From: Cavia porcellus
Taxonomy: Eukaryota > Chordata > Mammalia > Rodentia > Caviidae
DNA length: 64,000 nt
Assembly (NCBI RefSeq): GCF_034190915.1
Contig: NW_026947488.1
Location: 1,312,501 to 1,376,500, forward strand
Reading direction: 5' to 3'
How positions within the stretch are numbered: the first letter of the stretch is position 1; each line of letters begins with the position of its first letter. Position numbers and translations under genes: made by a program. Below the pieces are notes generated by a model. It worked only from the letters and a program-made list of their open reading frames with translations, was not told where the DNA came from and did not search any database. Shown here piece after piece: positions 37,261-47,077 of the stretch.

Positions 37261-38999
37261 GACATGTCCTTCCTGAACTTTAGACATCCCATGCTTGCCT
37301 GAGCCTCCCAGATTCCCGGGATCGTCCTGCCACAGGCCGTGAGGCTCTTCCCCTCTCTGTGCCCTTTCCCTTGTCACCATGGGGTCCAGCACCCAGACAG
37401 CTTCCCATACTGTGCTGACGTCACCCCACCCAGCCCACCAGGGAGACCTGGTGCATTCTCTTCATCTCGGGGGCTGTTATTGAGAACCAAGCGCCATGCT
37501 GAGGAACCCCATGCAGAAGCCACGTCCAGCCCCGAGTGTCCAGCTTCAGGGACCCGTGGTGAGCACGTCTCAGAGGTCCAGTGAGCCCAGCATCCCATGG
37601 GCATCTATGCTTTGGGCTTTCCCTGTATGGGAGGACCCTGAGCAGTCAACCCTTGGGGCTCTCCTCTGACACCCCCACTGTTTACATCCCCAGCCACCCC
37701 TAGGGCCTGACGGACTGTAAAGGGGTTTCCTGTTACAGTCGCTGTGGTCAGGCCACAGTCCCCCTCAGTGCAACCTGGGACATTGCATAGGAGCCAGAGC
37801 TGCTGCATGGGATGGGGACCCCTGGGACTTCCAGACAGGCCAGGGCCTGAGACGAAGACATGGACTTACCCAGTTGCCTGGCTTGTCCAGAAGTGTGTGG
37901 GCTGAGGTGGTGTCCCCACCAGACAGCTATCCCAAGTGCCCGGGGGCCAGGATGGGAAATGTCTTCCTGTGCAGTGGCCCCAGCCCTGCCCCTCCATGGG
38001 CGCCCACTAGCCAGGGGTGCCCCTGCTCCCTATGCCTGAGCTGAAGTCCCAGCTTGGGCAGGAGGTGCTTGGGAGAACTGAGGAAAGAACCTAGCCTGGA
38101 GTTGGCACACGCCACACACTAGTCTGTGCGGCAGCTGCCACCCAAAGTTGCTGGTCTCTGCTGGACAGTGATGTCAGGATGGGGGAGCCACTTGGGGCTA
38201 GTGCCACCCATACCCTCCCACCTGCAGACACCCCCAGAATCCCTGTGAAAAGGCATCCCGAGTCTCATGCCAGCAGAGGGATGCAGAGGCCTAAGCCCCA
38301 AGTCCTGGGCATCCCCAGGCCTCTGCACTGTCCCAGGACACTGAGGCCCCACCTGCTCAACAAGGTCTGCACTGGTGCCAGCCACCCCAGCCTGCCCCCA
38401 GCAGGGCCCCCAGGATGTTACCAGAGACCCTGGGTAGGTGAGTTCACATCGCTTGGGGTTGGGATGCAGGCTGAGAGGAGGATGGAGACTGCAGATTTCT
38501 GACATGAGCTCCAAGATCCGAGTTGCATAAGCAGATCCGGCTGACAGATGTGTGGCAGCTGTGGCGCCCCTGGGCAGGGCAGCTGCAGATGTTCTTTTCT
38601 GGGTCAGAAGAAGTGAGTAGCCAGGGCACTGTTGCCAGGCAGCTCTGCTGCTACCTAGAGACTCTAGGAAAGAGGAGAAAGCAGCTGTGTCCTCACCCCC
38701 AGGTTCCCATATCACCCCCCCCCATGTTGAGCTGTACTTTTGAAAAGTTTGTGGCAAAATGCATGAGCAGAGACCTTCAGGCTAGTGAGTGTTAAGAAAG
38801 AGCACGGGCCCTGCCCTGGCCTCCTAGTGCCTCCGTGCCTCTGTCCCTCCCCTCCCAGCCAGCAGCAGCTCTGACGTGACCACCTGAGCCTGGCAGCACT
38901 GGGCCCTGCACGCCATGGACACAGATGGCACGTCAGAACCCTGGGTGGGTGGCTTTTTCCATTCAGTGTGACAATGTTGACATCCATCTGTGTTGTGTG

Positions 39000-41900
39000 A
39001 TCGTAGTTCCCTGTCGTGCTGCATTTCGGTTCTTTGTTGCCAAGCAGTGTTCTGTCTGAATAAACCGAGTCGCAGCGTGTCTACCTGTGGGCTTTGCTTT
39101 CTGTCACCGTCATTGTGGATCCAGGTGCTGTGTGTCCGTCTCTCTGCGCGCAGGTCCCCGTTGCTCTTGTGTGTAATCACATCTCTTTATTTTCTGTACA
39201 TTTTAACATTCTGAGATCGAGGGGGCTTTTCAGACCCATGAGCTGGCCGATTCCCAGGGGCACAGGCAGGTGCCTCCAGGGCTGTACCTCCGCCGTGCTC
39301 CAGACCCATACCAGCCATTGGGGCCCTGCCAGCCCCTGGAGACCGCCTCCCTGCTCAGCACATGCTGCAGTGTCCACACTGCCCCCCACACTGATTCCTC
39401 TGTCCTGCCCAGCCTCCTGGTCCCCTTGCACCTCTTGACCAACCTGGTGCTCTGCCCTCCTCCCCCCGGCCTTGCCCGACAGGCCAGGCCACTCCTCTCA
39501 GGAAACAGTGTGGCCTTTCCAGAGTCTGCCACTCTCCCTTACAAAGACTGGTGCGCACATAGCTGGAGCTGTCCTGGGTCCTGTGTGGACGGCTTGTCCC
39601 CGAGCCAGATGTAGCTTCTCTGTACCCCACAGTGGCTGAATGCCTGTGCTTTCCTACTGCAAATGTGTGAAAGTCCAGTTACTCTGTGTCCGAGACAGAT
39701 GTGAGTGGAGCACGCTGGATGCAGCTCACATGGAGCAAGTTGTGCTGGTGTGAGACCACTTTGTGTGTCCATGCCCTGTCCAGCTGGTCTCCCAGATGAG
39801 CAAGCGACAGTCACACAGCTGAGTCTCTTGCTGTCTGGCTTTTCCTTGCACCAGGTTTTCAGTCCCTGAAATACGCCCGCTGCGTGCACAGCGCAGGTTA
39901 CAACCTGCATGCATGCACTGTGCTCTGGCATTTTAAATTCTACTCTCTTTCATTTCAACCTACAGAAAAATACTGGTTGCAGTCTACCAGGTTGATTTCT
40001 TGAGTCACAGTTGGAAGTGCCTTGCTTCAGGTGCAATACCTGGCACAGACTTGTTCAGCTGTGGGGTTTGCACTGGGTTTTAGGAGATAATGCAAAAATG
40101 CTTCCATGTGATTACCCCGCCGTTTGCACTCTCACCATCTGTAGCGGGCTCTTCCATTACCCTAATCCCGCTGACATTTCTTGGTATTTGCCTGTCTTTG
40201 GGGTCACGTGCACACAGTACGTGTGACTTCTCCGCAGCACGATGGCTGCCGACTTTCAGAGCGGACCGCTCCTGTTGCTGGTGCCCGGGGCCTCTCCCCA
40301 GCATCCAACAAGCTCTGCCTTGGGGTGCAAGTGTGGGTCCCTCAGGGTGCACTCTTGTGCCAGCTCCTTTCCATCATCCTGTTTGGGCTGCTGCATGTAG
40401 CTGGGCTCTCTGTGTGTCACCCGTTACTCCATTCTGGAGCCGGACATGAGGGTGGTCCAAGGTGGAGCTGCCGTGGGGGGTGTTGCTGTGCCTGCTTCAG
40501 ACCCAGGGGCAGGTGGCTCGGTTGCAGGAGGCACATGGCGTCAGCTTGGTTAGCTGCCGTCAAACAGTTTTTCAGAGTGGTGGTATCCGGGAGAAGCCCT
40601 CTGTCCCCTCCTTCCCCGCACCCTCCATACCAGGGCTCTGATTGGTGCCCTTGGTGGACTGTGGCTTACACTGCGCTTAACTGCCCTGGATCTGGGTAAC
40701 ACTTTTAACTGCTGATGGGCACCCTGGCACATGTTTATTGGGCTGTGCTCTTTTCTATAAAACGCCTCTTCTCATTTTGTAGGTTTTCCCATCTTCACAA
40801 TTGATTTTAATTTGGTTCCTTGATAGTCAGAGAAGCAGCCTGTTTGATCCAGTCCCTTTGAATTTGCCGCACGTGTCTTTGGTCTCTGCAAATGCGCCGT
40901 CTTGGTCAATGTCCCAAATACACTTGAATTTGTTTCATTTTGGAAATGCTGGCCAGGCCCGTTAGGTGACAGAAGTATCGGGTCTTCTCTTCCCTTGATG
41001 GCTTCCTGTCCTTTCTGTGGATTCCTGAGGGGGAGCCCATGTCCCCAAGGATGACTGTGGATCTGCCCTTATCCCTGTTCTGATGGCTTTTGCTTCTCAT
41101 GCTTGATGGTCAGCTGTGTCCCCTTGATGGGCTGCTTCTCTGTGCCCCCAGGAGCTTCCTGTGTTGCACAGTCCACCTTTTCTGACAGCTGCATGGCCGG
41201 CTTTCTTTCAGTGGTGTCCGCGTGGTCCGCCTTCTCCTCCTCACCTTTACCTTCCGTGTCCTGCACAGCACGCGGGCTTCCTGCAGACAGAGCTGAGGAA
41301 GTTCAGAGCCTTTCAACCACCCCAGAGCTCTTTCCTGTCCCTCTGTGCCCAGTTTTGATTGCAGAGTCTGTTTGTGGGTGTTTTAGAGGCTCCTTCTCCG
41401 GCCACATCACTACCTGTGATTCGGACCCATGCGGAAGGCGCATGTGCAAGTGGTCACTCGCTGATGGACACTCAGAAGGCTTTCACCGTGAGCCCCACGG
41501 AGGCAGGTGCCACAAACACTTGCGTATGAGACTCTGTGGAAACCTGGTTTCATTTCTTTTAGGTGAATACCCAGTGGAATCACCAGGTGTCACAGTGGTT
41601 CCATTCTGATCGTTCCCAAGCCCTGCCGAGCTGTTCTCCCCCCACTTGGTGGCTTTGGTCTTTTTAATATTAAGCTGTCCCAGACAGGGGACGACTGACT
41701 TCCCTGATGACCAGTGTGCCCCCCAGCACTGTCCTAGGGGAGGCCTCCCCCCCAGTATTTTCCCAGTTTTGTCCATCTGGGCAGGAGGCTGTCAGCAGAG
41801 AGGCAGCAGGAGTCCTTCCTCTACCGAGAGGATCCTCTTTGTCTTCCTAATGATGTCTTTCAGAGAAAAGCCTTTCATTTCAATGAGATACTTCTTTCCC

Positions 41901-42110
41901 TTTTATTGTTGCCGTGTCCCCGACTAAGAATCGCTGCCCCTCCCAAAGCAGTGCGTGTCCTGTGTTTCCTCTAGAACGTGTGGTTTTCTCTGTGGTGTTA
42001 GCTCGGGTATGGGGTAGGCTGTGGGTACCTCATGCTTTGCTCTTCAGACACTGTTTTGTGTCCGTTTCTTAAAAACACTGTCCTTTCCTGTGAAATGCTG
42101 AACACTGAGT
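39000..42110 (-). mobile_element. Cluster of degenerate antisense LINE-1 fragments
   Basis: Several stretches recall L1 in reverse orientation: 38,965-39,065 (GACAATGTTGACATCCATCT...), 40,085-40,200, 40,780-41,110 and 41,850-42,070 (TCTTTCAGAGAAAAGCCTTT, TATTGTTGCCGTGTCC). Highly diverged, no intact frame. Exact ends and continuity are uncertain. Confidence 0.45.
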
Positions 42111-42261
42111 GCCTCGTGGATTTATTTTACGTTTGGGTGGTTCTGGGTCCAGGATTAATTACTCCATTGTGGCTGGGAGCTGGAAGTTCTCTCAGTAAGC
42201 AAAGCGCACATTTGTTACAGATTCTGCTACTCTGGCAAATACTTGAGCCATCTCTTTCCTC

Positions 42262-42338
42262 TTTTGGTACTGGGACTCACACTCAGGACCTCGCACTGGC
42301 CAGGCAGGCGCTGTATCCCTGAGCTGGATCCCCGGCCC
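42262..42338 (-). mobile_element. ID SINE (tRNA-derived), antisense, older copy
   Basis: TTTTGGTACTGGGACTCACA, then CAGGACCTCGCACTGGCCAG, then CTGAGCTGGATCCCCGGCCC. On the reverse strand this gives the GGGCCGGGGATC...CTCAG start of ID elements. Diverged. Confidence 0.75.
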
Positions 42339-42430
42339 TGGGCTGTCTCTGTCTCTGTTATGCCCCCTCTGAAGAAGAACATTTGACCTAGTCAGCTTTG
42401 CTCATCTGTTTTTATACTCCTGTGGCTGCT

Positions 42431-42446
42431 CCTGACTTAAATACTT
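42431..42446. repeat. Target-site duplication, left copy
   Basis: CCTGACTTAAATACTT, identical to the copy at 42,560-42,575 on the other side of the ID insertion. Confidence 0.9.
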
Positions 42447-42559
42447 TTTTTTTCCACATTTTTTTTGGTCTTTTTTGTTTTTATCGGTACCAGGGATCGA
42501 ACTCACGACTGCCTGCTTGCAAGGCAGGCGCTTATGCCGCTGAGCTAAATCCCCAGCCC
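42447..42559 (-). mobile_element. ID SINE, antisense, with a perfect target-site duplication
   Basis: T-rich antisense tail, then a nearly intact ID body (GGTACCAGGGATCGAACTCA, GCCGCTGAGCTAAATCCCCA). On the reverse strand the tRNA-like A box (TTTAGCTCAGCGG) and B box (GAGTTCGATCC) are readable. Flanked by an identical 16-bp duplication CCTGACTTAAATACTT at 42,431-42,446 and 42,560-42,575. A recent insertion. Confidence 0.92.
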
Positions 42560-42575
42560 CCTGACTTAAATACTT
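42560..42575. repeat. Target-site duplication, right copy
   Basis: CCTGACTTAAATACTT, identical to 42,431-42,446. Together they mark target-primed insertion of the ID element. Confidence 0.9.
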
Positions 42576-43412
42576 AACGTTTCTCCAGGGCTCACTGAAT
42601 TGGTCCAGAGAAGCTCCCCTCACTGCCCTTGCGTCCGCCTTGTTGGGACAGCCCAGCGTCTCAGTACTGGCCCCTGCAGACGGAGAGGGCCTGGCTGCTC
42701 TGGCCATGCTGACCTCAGCACCAGGACCCCCCACCTGGGAAGGGGTCCCCCACCTGCCGCCCTGTGATGCTCACACAGTGTTTCCCGGTCACTTAGGTGG
42801 TAACTCTGCTGGGTGCTTTTGAACCCAGTGCTGTTCGCTGCCCTTGGTCTGCTGACGCCAGCCCCGTTCCCAGGCTCGGCCAGGTTCCCTGGGAGCATTT
42901 GGCCCCGACCCCCAGTGCATAAGTGCATTTGTGAATCTGTCCTGTTTGGCGGTGTCGGAGGCCTTTTAATCTGCAATTATAAATCTCTCTCTAATTAATG
43001 CTCACTAAAACAGTCAGGCCGCATCCCTTCGCCCGCGGAGTCCCTCCTTGTCCTGTGGGTATGCTGCGCCCATTTCCTACTCTTCAAACCCTCAAGCTTC
43101 TGGAGATTTCTCAGGCCTGCCGCTGCAGCTCAGTGATGTTAGCGGTGTCCACCTCTCTCCTGGGCCTCCTTACTGACTTATCTTTCCTTTGTTGGCTGGC
43201 TTCCTTTATTTATACCTGCGGTCTCTGGCTTTGCGTTACCAACATCCCTCCTCGTCTTTGGCACTTCATGATTTTTTAAGGTGAACGGGCTGAGGAGACC
43301 ATGGGTACATCTCGGTGTGGTGTAGACTGCTCGGTTTGTCTCCATCTGTATTTTTCCTCTCAGATACTTCAGTTTCACCTTGCCAGCCCCTCCCCTAAAC
43401 CTGGATGACACT

Positions 43413-43468
43413 ACCACACACGCACGGGTGTGTGTAAATGCATGTGTGTGTGCACACGCACGTGTGTG
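43413..43468 (+). repeat. CA/TG-rich low-complexity stretch
   Basis: Alternating purine-pyrimidine run (CACACACGCACGGGTGTGTG, ATGTGTGTGTGCACACGCACG), partly self-complementary and potentially Z-DNA forming. Confidence 0.65.
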
Positions 43469-43588
43469 ATTTCAAGAGGAAGCAGCTGTCCTATTGTAAC
43501 AGCTTCTTGAGGATTAATGTCACAGGGACGCACACGTGCAGGCACACATGTGCCCATTCCGAGTACTACATACTTTACAGGAGGTTCG

Positions 43589-43791
43589 TTTTTGTTTTTT
43601 TTTTTTTTTCAGTATGAGGGTTTGAACCTAGGGCCTGCACTGAGCAGCGTCCCAGCCCTCTTTTCTTTTCTTTTATAAGTTTTTTGAGAGAGGGTCTCAC
43701 TAGGTCATGCCATAGCTGGGCTTGAACTTGCAGAGCCTCTACCTTGGCCTCCCAGGGTCCTGGATTGCAGGTGTGCGCACTGTGCCTGGCC
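43589..43791 (-). mobile_element. B1-dID type composite SINE, antisense
   Basis: A T run, then an ID-like part (43,610-43,658: TTTGAACCTAGGGCCTGCAC, GCGTCCCAGCCC), a T-rich linker, then a B1 part (43,680-43,791: GAGAGAGGGTCTCACTAGGT to GTGCCTGGCC). This mirrors the order of the sense copy at 22,084, supporting a single composite family. Confidence 0.75.
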
Positions 43792-45472
43792 ACAGAAGGT
43801 TCCCAGATGTGTCAAACCCCATCCTTGCCTTTTGGAGGCGAGTGGGAAGCGTAGGCCCCTTGCAAAGTGGCTCTCTTGTTGCCAAGTGTCTTTGGGAGTT
43901 TTCTAAAACCTGCCCAGCTGATGAGACCTGAACTTGTCTGTAGATCTGCTGGCCCCGGGTGGCTCCTAGCACTCTGTGATCTTCCCCATCCCGTCAGCGG
44001 TTCTACCTTCTTCTTACGCTGACCCACCCGCTGCATGTTCTCTGTTCCAGCATGCTGGCCAGGCGTGGCTGGTGGGGCTGTGGTGGACCCCAACATCGTC
44101 CCCTTCCCCTCCTGTCTCAGGCACTGGCCTTTGAATTTTTCCTGAGCTTGCGGCCTCCCAGTGGCCAGCTCTTGGCACTGCGGCAGCGCCTTCCACACTC
44201 AGCTCTAGCTGGGTCCTGGCTGGCTGTCCCAGGCTCTGGAAGGTGGGGGGCGACAGCCCTAGCCCTCAGGCCTTGTGGGGTGACCCACCTCCAGCACTTG
44301 CAAGCAGCCTCGTCTGGCTGTCAGCCCAGTTCGCTAAGCTGACCTGGGTCTCCCCTCCGTCACACCCCAGCCTCCATGGCAAGGCTCCCAGGGCTGTGAA
44401 TGTCCTGGGGCTCGGTGTAGTGCAGCTGTTCCGCTGCTGGAGAAGCCATAAAATGTTTTGGAGAGACAGAGTTGCCCAACCAAGCCACGTCACTAGCTGG
44501 ACCCTGAACCCTGCTGTGCAGGTCTCAGACACAAGCCAGTGGCCTGCGTGGGTCACTACTCTCAGTGACCATGTGTGACGCTGCACACAAGCTACCACAG
44601 CTTCCAGATGTGCGAGCTGTGACACTGACCAGCCTGATGCTTCATGGTCCCTTGGGCCAAGCCCATCTGAATGTCATGCATCTCCTCCGGTCTGTGACTG
44701 GCTGGTGGGGCCTGCAGACCTGAGAGCTGTCGGCAGAGAGTGAGCCGTGCCGTGCTGGGATGTGCTGTGTTGGCTGAGGCTGGCGGAGTCGCAGGGTGCT
44801 CTGTCCTGGCTCTTGGCCCTCATGGGGTCCACAAGTGTTGGGGAGGGGCCAGGGCAGACATGCCATGGAGCACAGCAGGCACAGGCACTGCTTTCTGAGA
44901 GCCTGAGGACAAGGAGCCCAGTGCAGAGGCTGAGCCTGTGAGCGACGGCGTCACTCACACAGGAATCTGGACCTGGGTAGGGACAAAGTGGGAGTAAAGC
45001 CCTGCACACACCCAGATGCAAAGGGACGCTGGGGCAGGGTGGGGGCACTGCTGTACGGTAGGGATACTGTTGGTAACCATGAGCACCTGGGGAGGAGCGT
45101 GGTAGAAGGCACCGTGTGTGCAAAGGCCCTGGGATGGGCATGGCAGGAAGCTGTTGCATTCTGGGGTTGACAAGAAGGAAGCCTGGACTGTAGCCCTGGT
45201 GGGACAGGAACCTGGAGGGTGGAGGACATTGGCTGGTGTGCTGGCCAGCGTGCTGGTGACAGGGCTGACAGCATGCTGGTGGGTGCTGGTGACAGGGTAA
45301 GCAGGTGAGCCACCAGCTGTCCCTGGTGAGGGGTGGCATAGAATTCAGTTGGGCTCTGAGGAAGGAGCTAAAAACCCAGACGGTGTCGTGTGTGAGCTGA
45401 AAGTGACACTGAGCAGGTGTGAAGACCCCGCCCGCAGTGGCACCAACGGCACTGTCTGATGAGCCATCTCAG

Positions 45473-45478
45473 TTTATT
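45473..45478 (-). terminator. COL20A1: Candidate AATAAA poly(A) signal for COL20A1
   Basis: Perfect AATAAA on the minus strand about 1.4 kb beyond the last sure exon, with a GT-rich stretch (GTTGGTG) about 35 bases further on. It is the plausible end of the COL20A1 3' UTR, but this is not proven. Confidence 0.4.
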
Positions 45479-45535
45479 TGACTTGGTAATGCTGCTGAGT
45501 ACAGAGTTCGGTGTATGCTTTACCCCTTGTGTCGT

Positions 45536-45547
45536 CCCCCCCCCCCC
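45536..45547 (+). repeat. C12 homopolymer
   Basis: Twelve consecutive C near the proposed COL20A1 3' end. Length may be variable or an assembly uncertainty. Confidence 0.85.
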
Positions 45548-46487
45548 ACCGCTGTCCTCCTGGGGACTTGTTCTTGGTTCTGCAGGACATGCTCCTTCCC
45601 AGTCCAGACAGAGCCGGGGGAGGTGCGGGCAGAAGGCGCAGGGTCACTTGGGGCAGCATGGGGGACATCCTGTTGGGAGAGAGGGGCAGGTGAAACTAGG
45701 GGGTCCGAGAAGCTGGATGCCAGCTGAGGATGCCGCCTGCACCGTCGACTCAGGCTTTCTGAGAGCTGAGGTCCCAGCGCAGGCATGGCATGGCCTGCTC
45801 ATCTCTGGTTGGCCTGCTGCCCACCCTGGGCTCCTGCAGGCAGTGTCCCCCACCTACGAGGGTGGGCCACCCGCCTTATCCACACACTTTCCCTCCTCGG
45901 CCTTCTCTGTGGCTGTGCTGGCCACGTCTTCTCCTCAGCACCCTCTGGCTCAGAACTGGACAGGATGAAGCTCTGCCCCCCCCACCCTGCATCCACCTCT
46001 GCCCTGTTCCTCTGTTCTCCAGGAAGTGGTCCCCGGAGACTGTTTACACAGCAGTCCTTGTGGAGGAAGTACAGGGTCCCCTGGTGCCATGGGCCCACCT
46101 CCTAGCCTCGGGACATTGTAGGCTCCCAGAAAGGCCCCTGAGGCCTCAGCAGAGCTGCCTCACACCTGGGCTGGATGTCCCTATGCTATGGGGTGCCCCT
46201 GGGCTGCACCCTCCCTGCAGGGCTAAGCCTGGTCAAGGCCTTCCTTCCCATCGCCAGCTCCCAAGGACCCATGGTCCCTCACCGCCTCTGCTCCTCACGT
46301 TCTGTGGCTCACAGGTTGGCCCTGCTCCTACCCTGCTGCTGGCCTCTCTCAGGACCCCACCCTGGTCCTCTCCTGTGGGAGCCAGGCACTTCCTGCTGTG
46401 GAGTGATCATTGCACCCTCTGTGTGTCCCCACCTGGTCACTCCTCCTTCCTGAATGTGTGTGACCCTCGGTGGGTGCTATGACAGAC

Positions 46488-46569
46488 TCACCTGTCACCT
46501 CCGGGGATCCTGGGGCCCAACTTCCCCGCAGCCCAGGGCTTCCTGGCTGGCTGACGGCTACAGGCTTGC
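46488..46569 (-). CDS. COL20A1: COL20A1 candidate terminal coding segment
   Basis: Tentative. A strong acceptor (CCTCTCCTCTCAG) opens a segment whose phase fits the preceding exon. It reads about 27 residues (QACSRQPARKPWAAGKLG, then PRIPGGDR) to TGA at 46488-46490. The peptide is not collagen-like and I cannot match it to a known C-terminus. Other terminal exons in 45,480-46,900 are possible. Confidence 0.28.
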
Positions 46570-46926
46570 CTGAGAGGAGAGGGGATGTGCCAAGACCAGA
46601 GGGGCGGCAGCCACAGCTTTGCTTTCCTGGGACCCTGCTCTGACCAGAGGGGTAGCAGGCCTGGACCTCAGCAGGGCTAAGAGCTCAGGACAGCAGCACG
46701 CCAGGCCTCTAGGCCTCAGCTGGCCCAGGGGGCAGGCAGGGCAGGCTCCTCTGGTGGGGCCCCTGTGGCTCCCTGTACCTTCCCTGCTCCCGAGACACTT
46801 TCTGGCTACAGTGGGATTCACCCAATTCCTGAGAAAAGTCGCATGCACACACGCACACACCCATCCCCACCCTGGAGGCCCGCCCAAGAGCAGGCAGCCT
46901 GACCTTGATGCTCCAGGCGATGGTAC

Positions 46927-47077
46927 CCTGATCCCTGGTCTCCAGGAAGTGAGGCCTTGCTTTGCAGCCTGGGGATCCCTAGGGGCCCAGGCCTGCCTGG
47001 CTCTGCCATCTCTGCCATGATGGGCATTGGGGGCCTGGCTTTCTCGTGCAGGAAGGAGTCCAGCTTGAGCATGTGCG
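46927..47077 (-). CDS. COL20A1: COL20A1 C-terminal exon 2
   Basis: 151 bp, phase 1 in and 2 out. Encodes HMLKLDSFLHEKARPPMPIM, then a Pro/Gly-containing tail ending LPGDQGSG. Acceptor CTCCTACAG, donor GTACCA. At least one further exon is needed to reach a stop codon. Confidence 0.82.

Larger units (their letters stand above)
37261..45472. other. Intergenic region between convergent CHRNA4 and COL20A1
   Basis: About 8 kb separating the two 3' ends. Holds antisense LINE-1 relics (39.0-42.1 kb), two ID elements and one composite SINE. Positions 37,261-39,000 and 43,800-45,470 show no gene or clear repeat. A short run near 45,220-45,300 repeats GTGCTGGTGACAGGG twice. Confidence 0.6.

Noticed and set aside
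38119..38757. 212-codon minus-strand frame between the two genes
   Set aside because: No recognised family; composition typical of non-coding DNA here; not connected to COL20A1 exons by phase.
39059..39064. AATAAA as a distal CHRNA4 poly(A) signal
   Set aside because: It lies inside a degenerate LINE-1 stretch 2 kb beyond the CHRNA4 stop, while a good signal exists at 37,238.
42447..42559. tRNA gene on the minus strand
   Set aside because: The A- and B-box-like words belong to an ID SINE with an A-rich tail and target duplications. No tRNA cloverleaf is supported.
44674..45339. 221-codon Cys/Pro-rich minus-strand frame downstream of COL20A1
   Set aside because: No Gly-X-Y pattern or known domain, and it lies beyond the candidate COL20A1 poly(A) signal.
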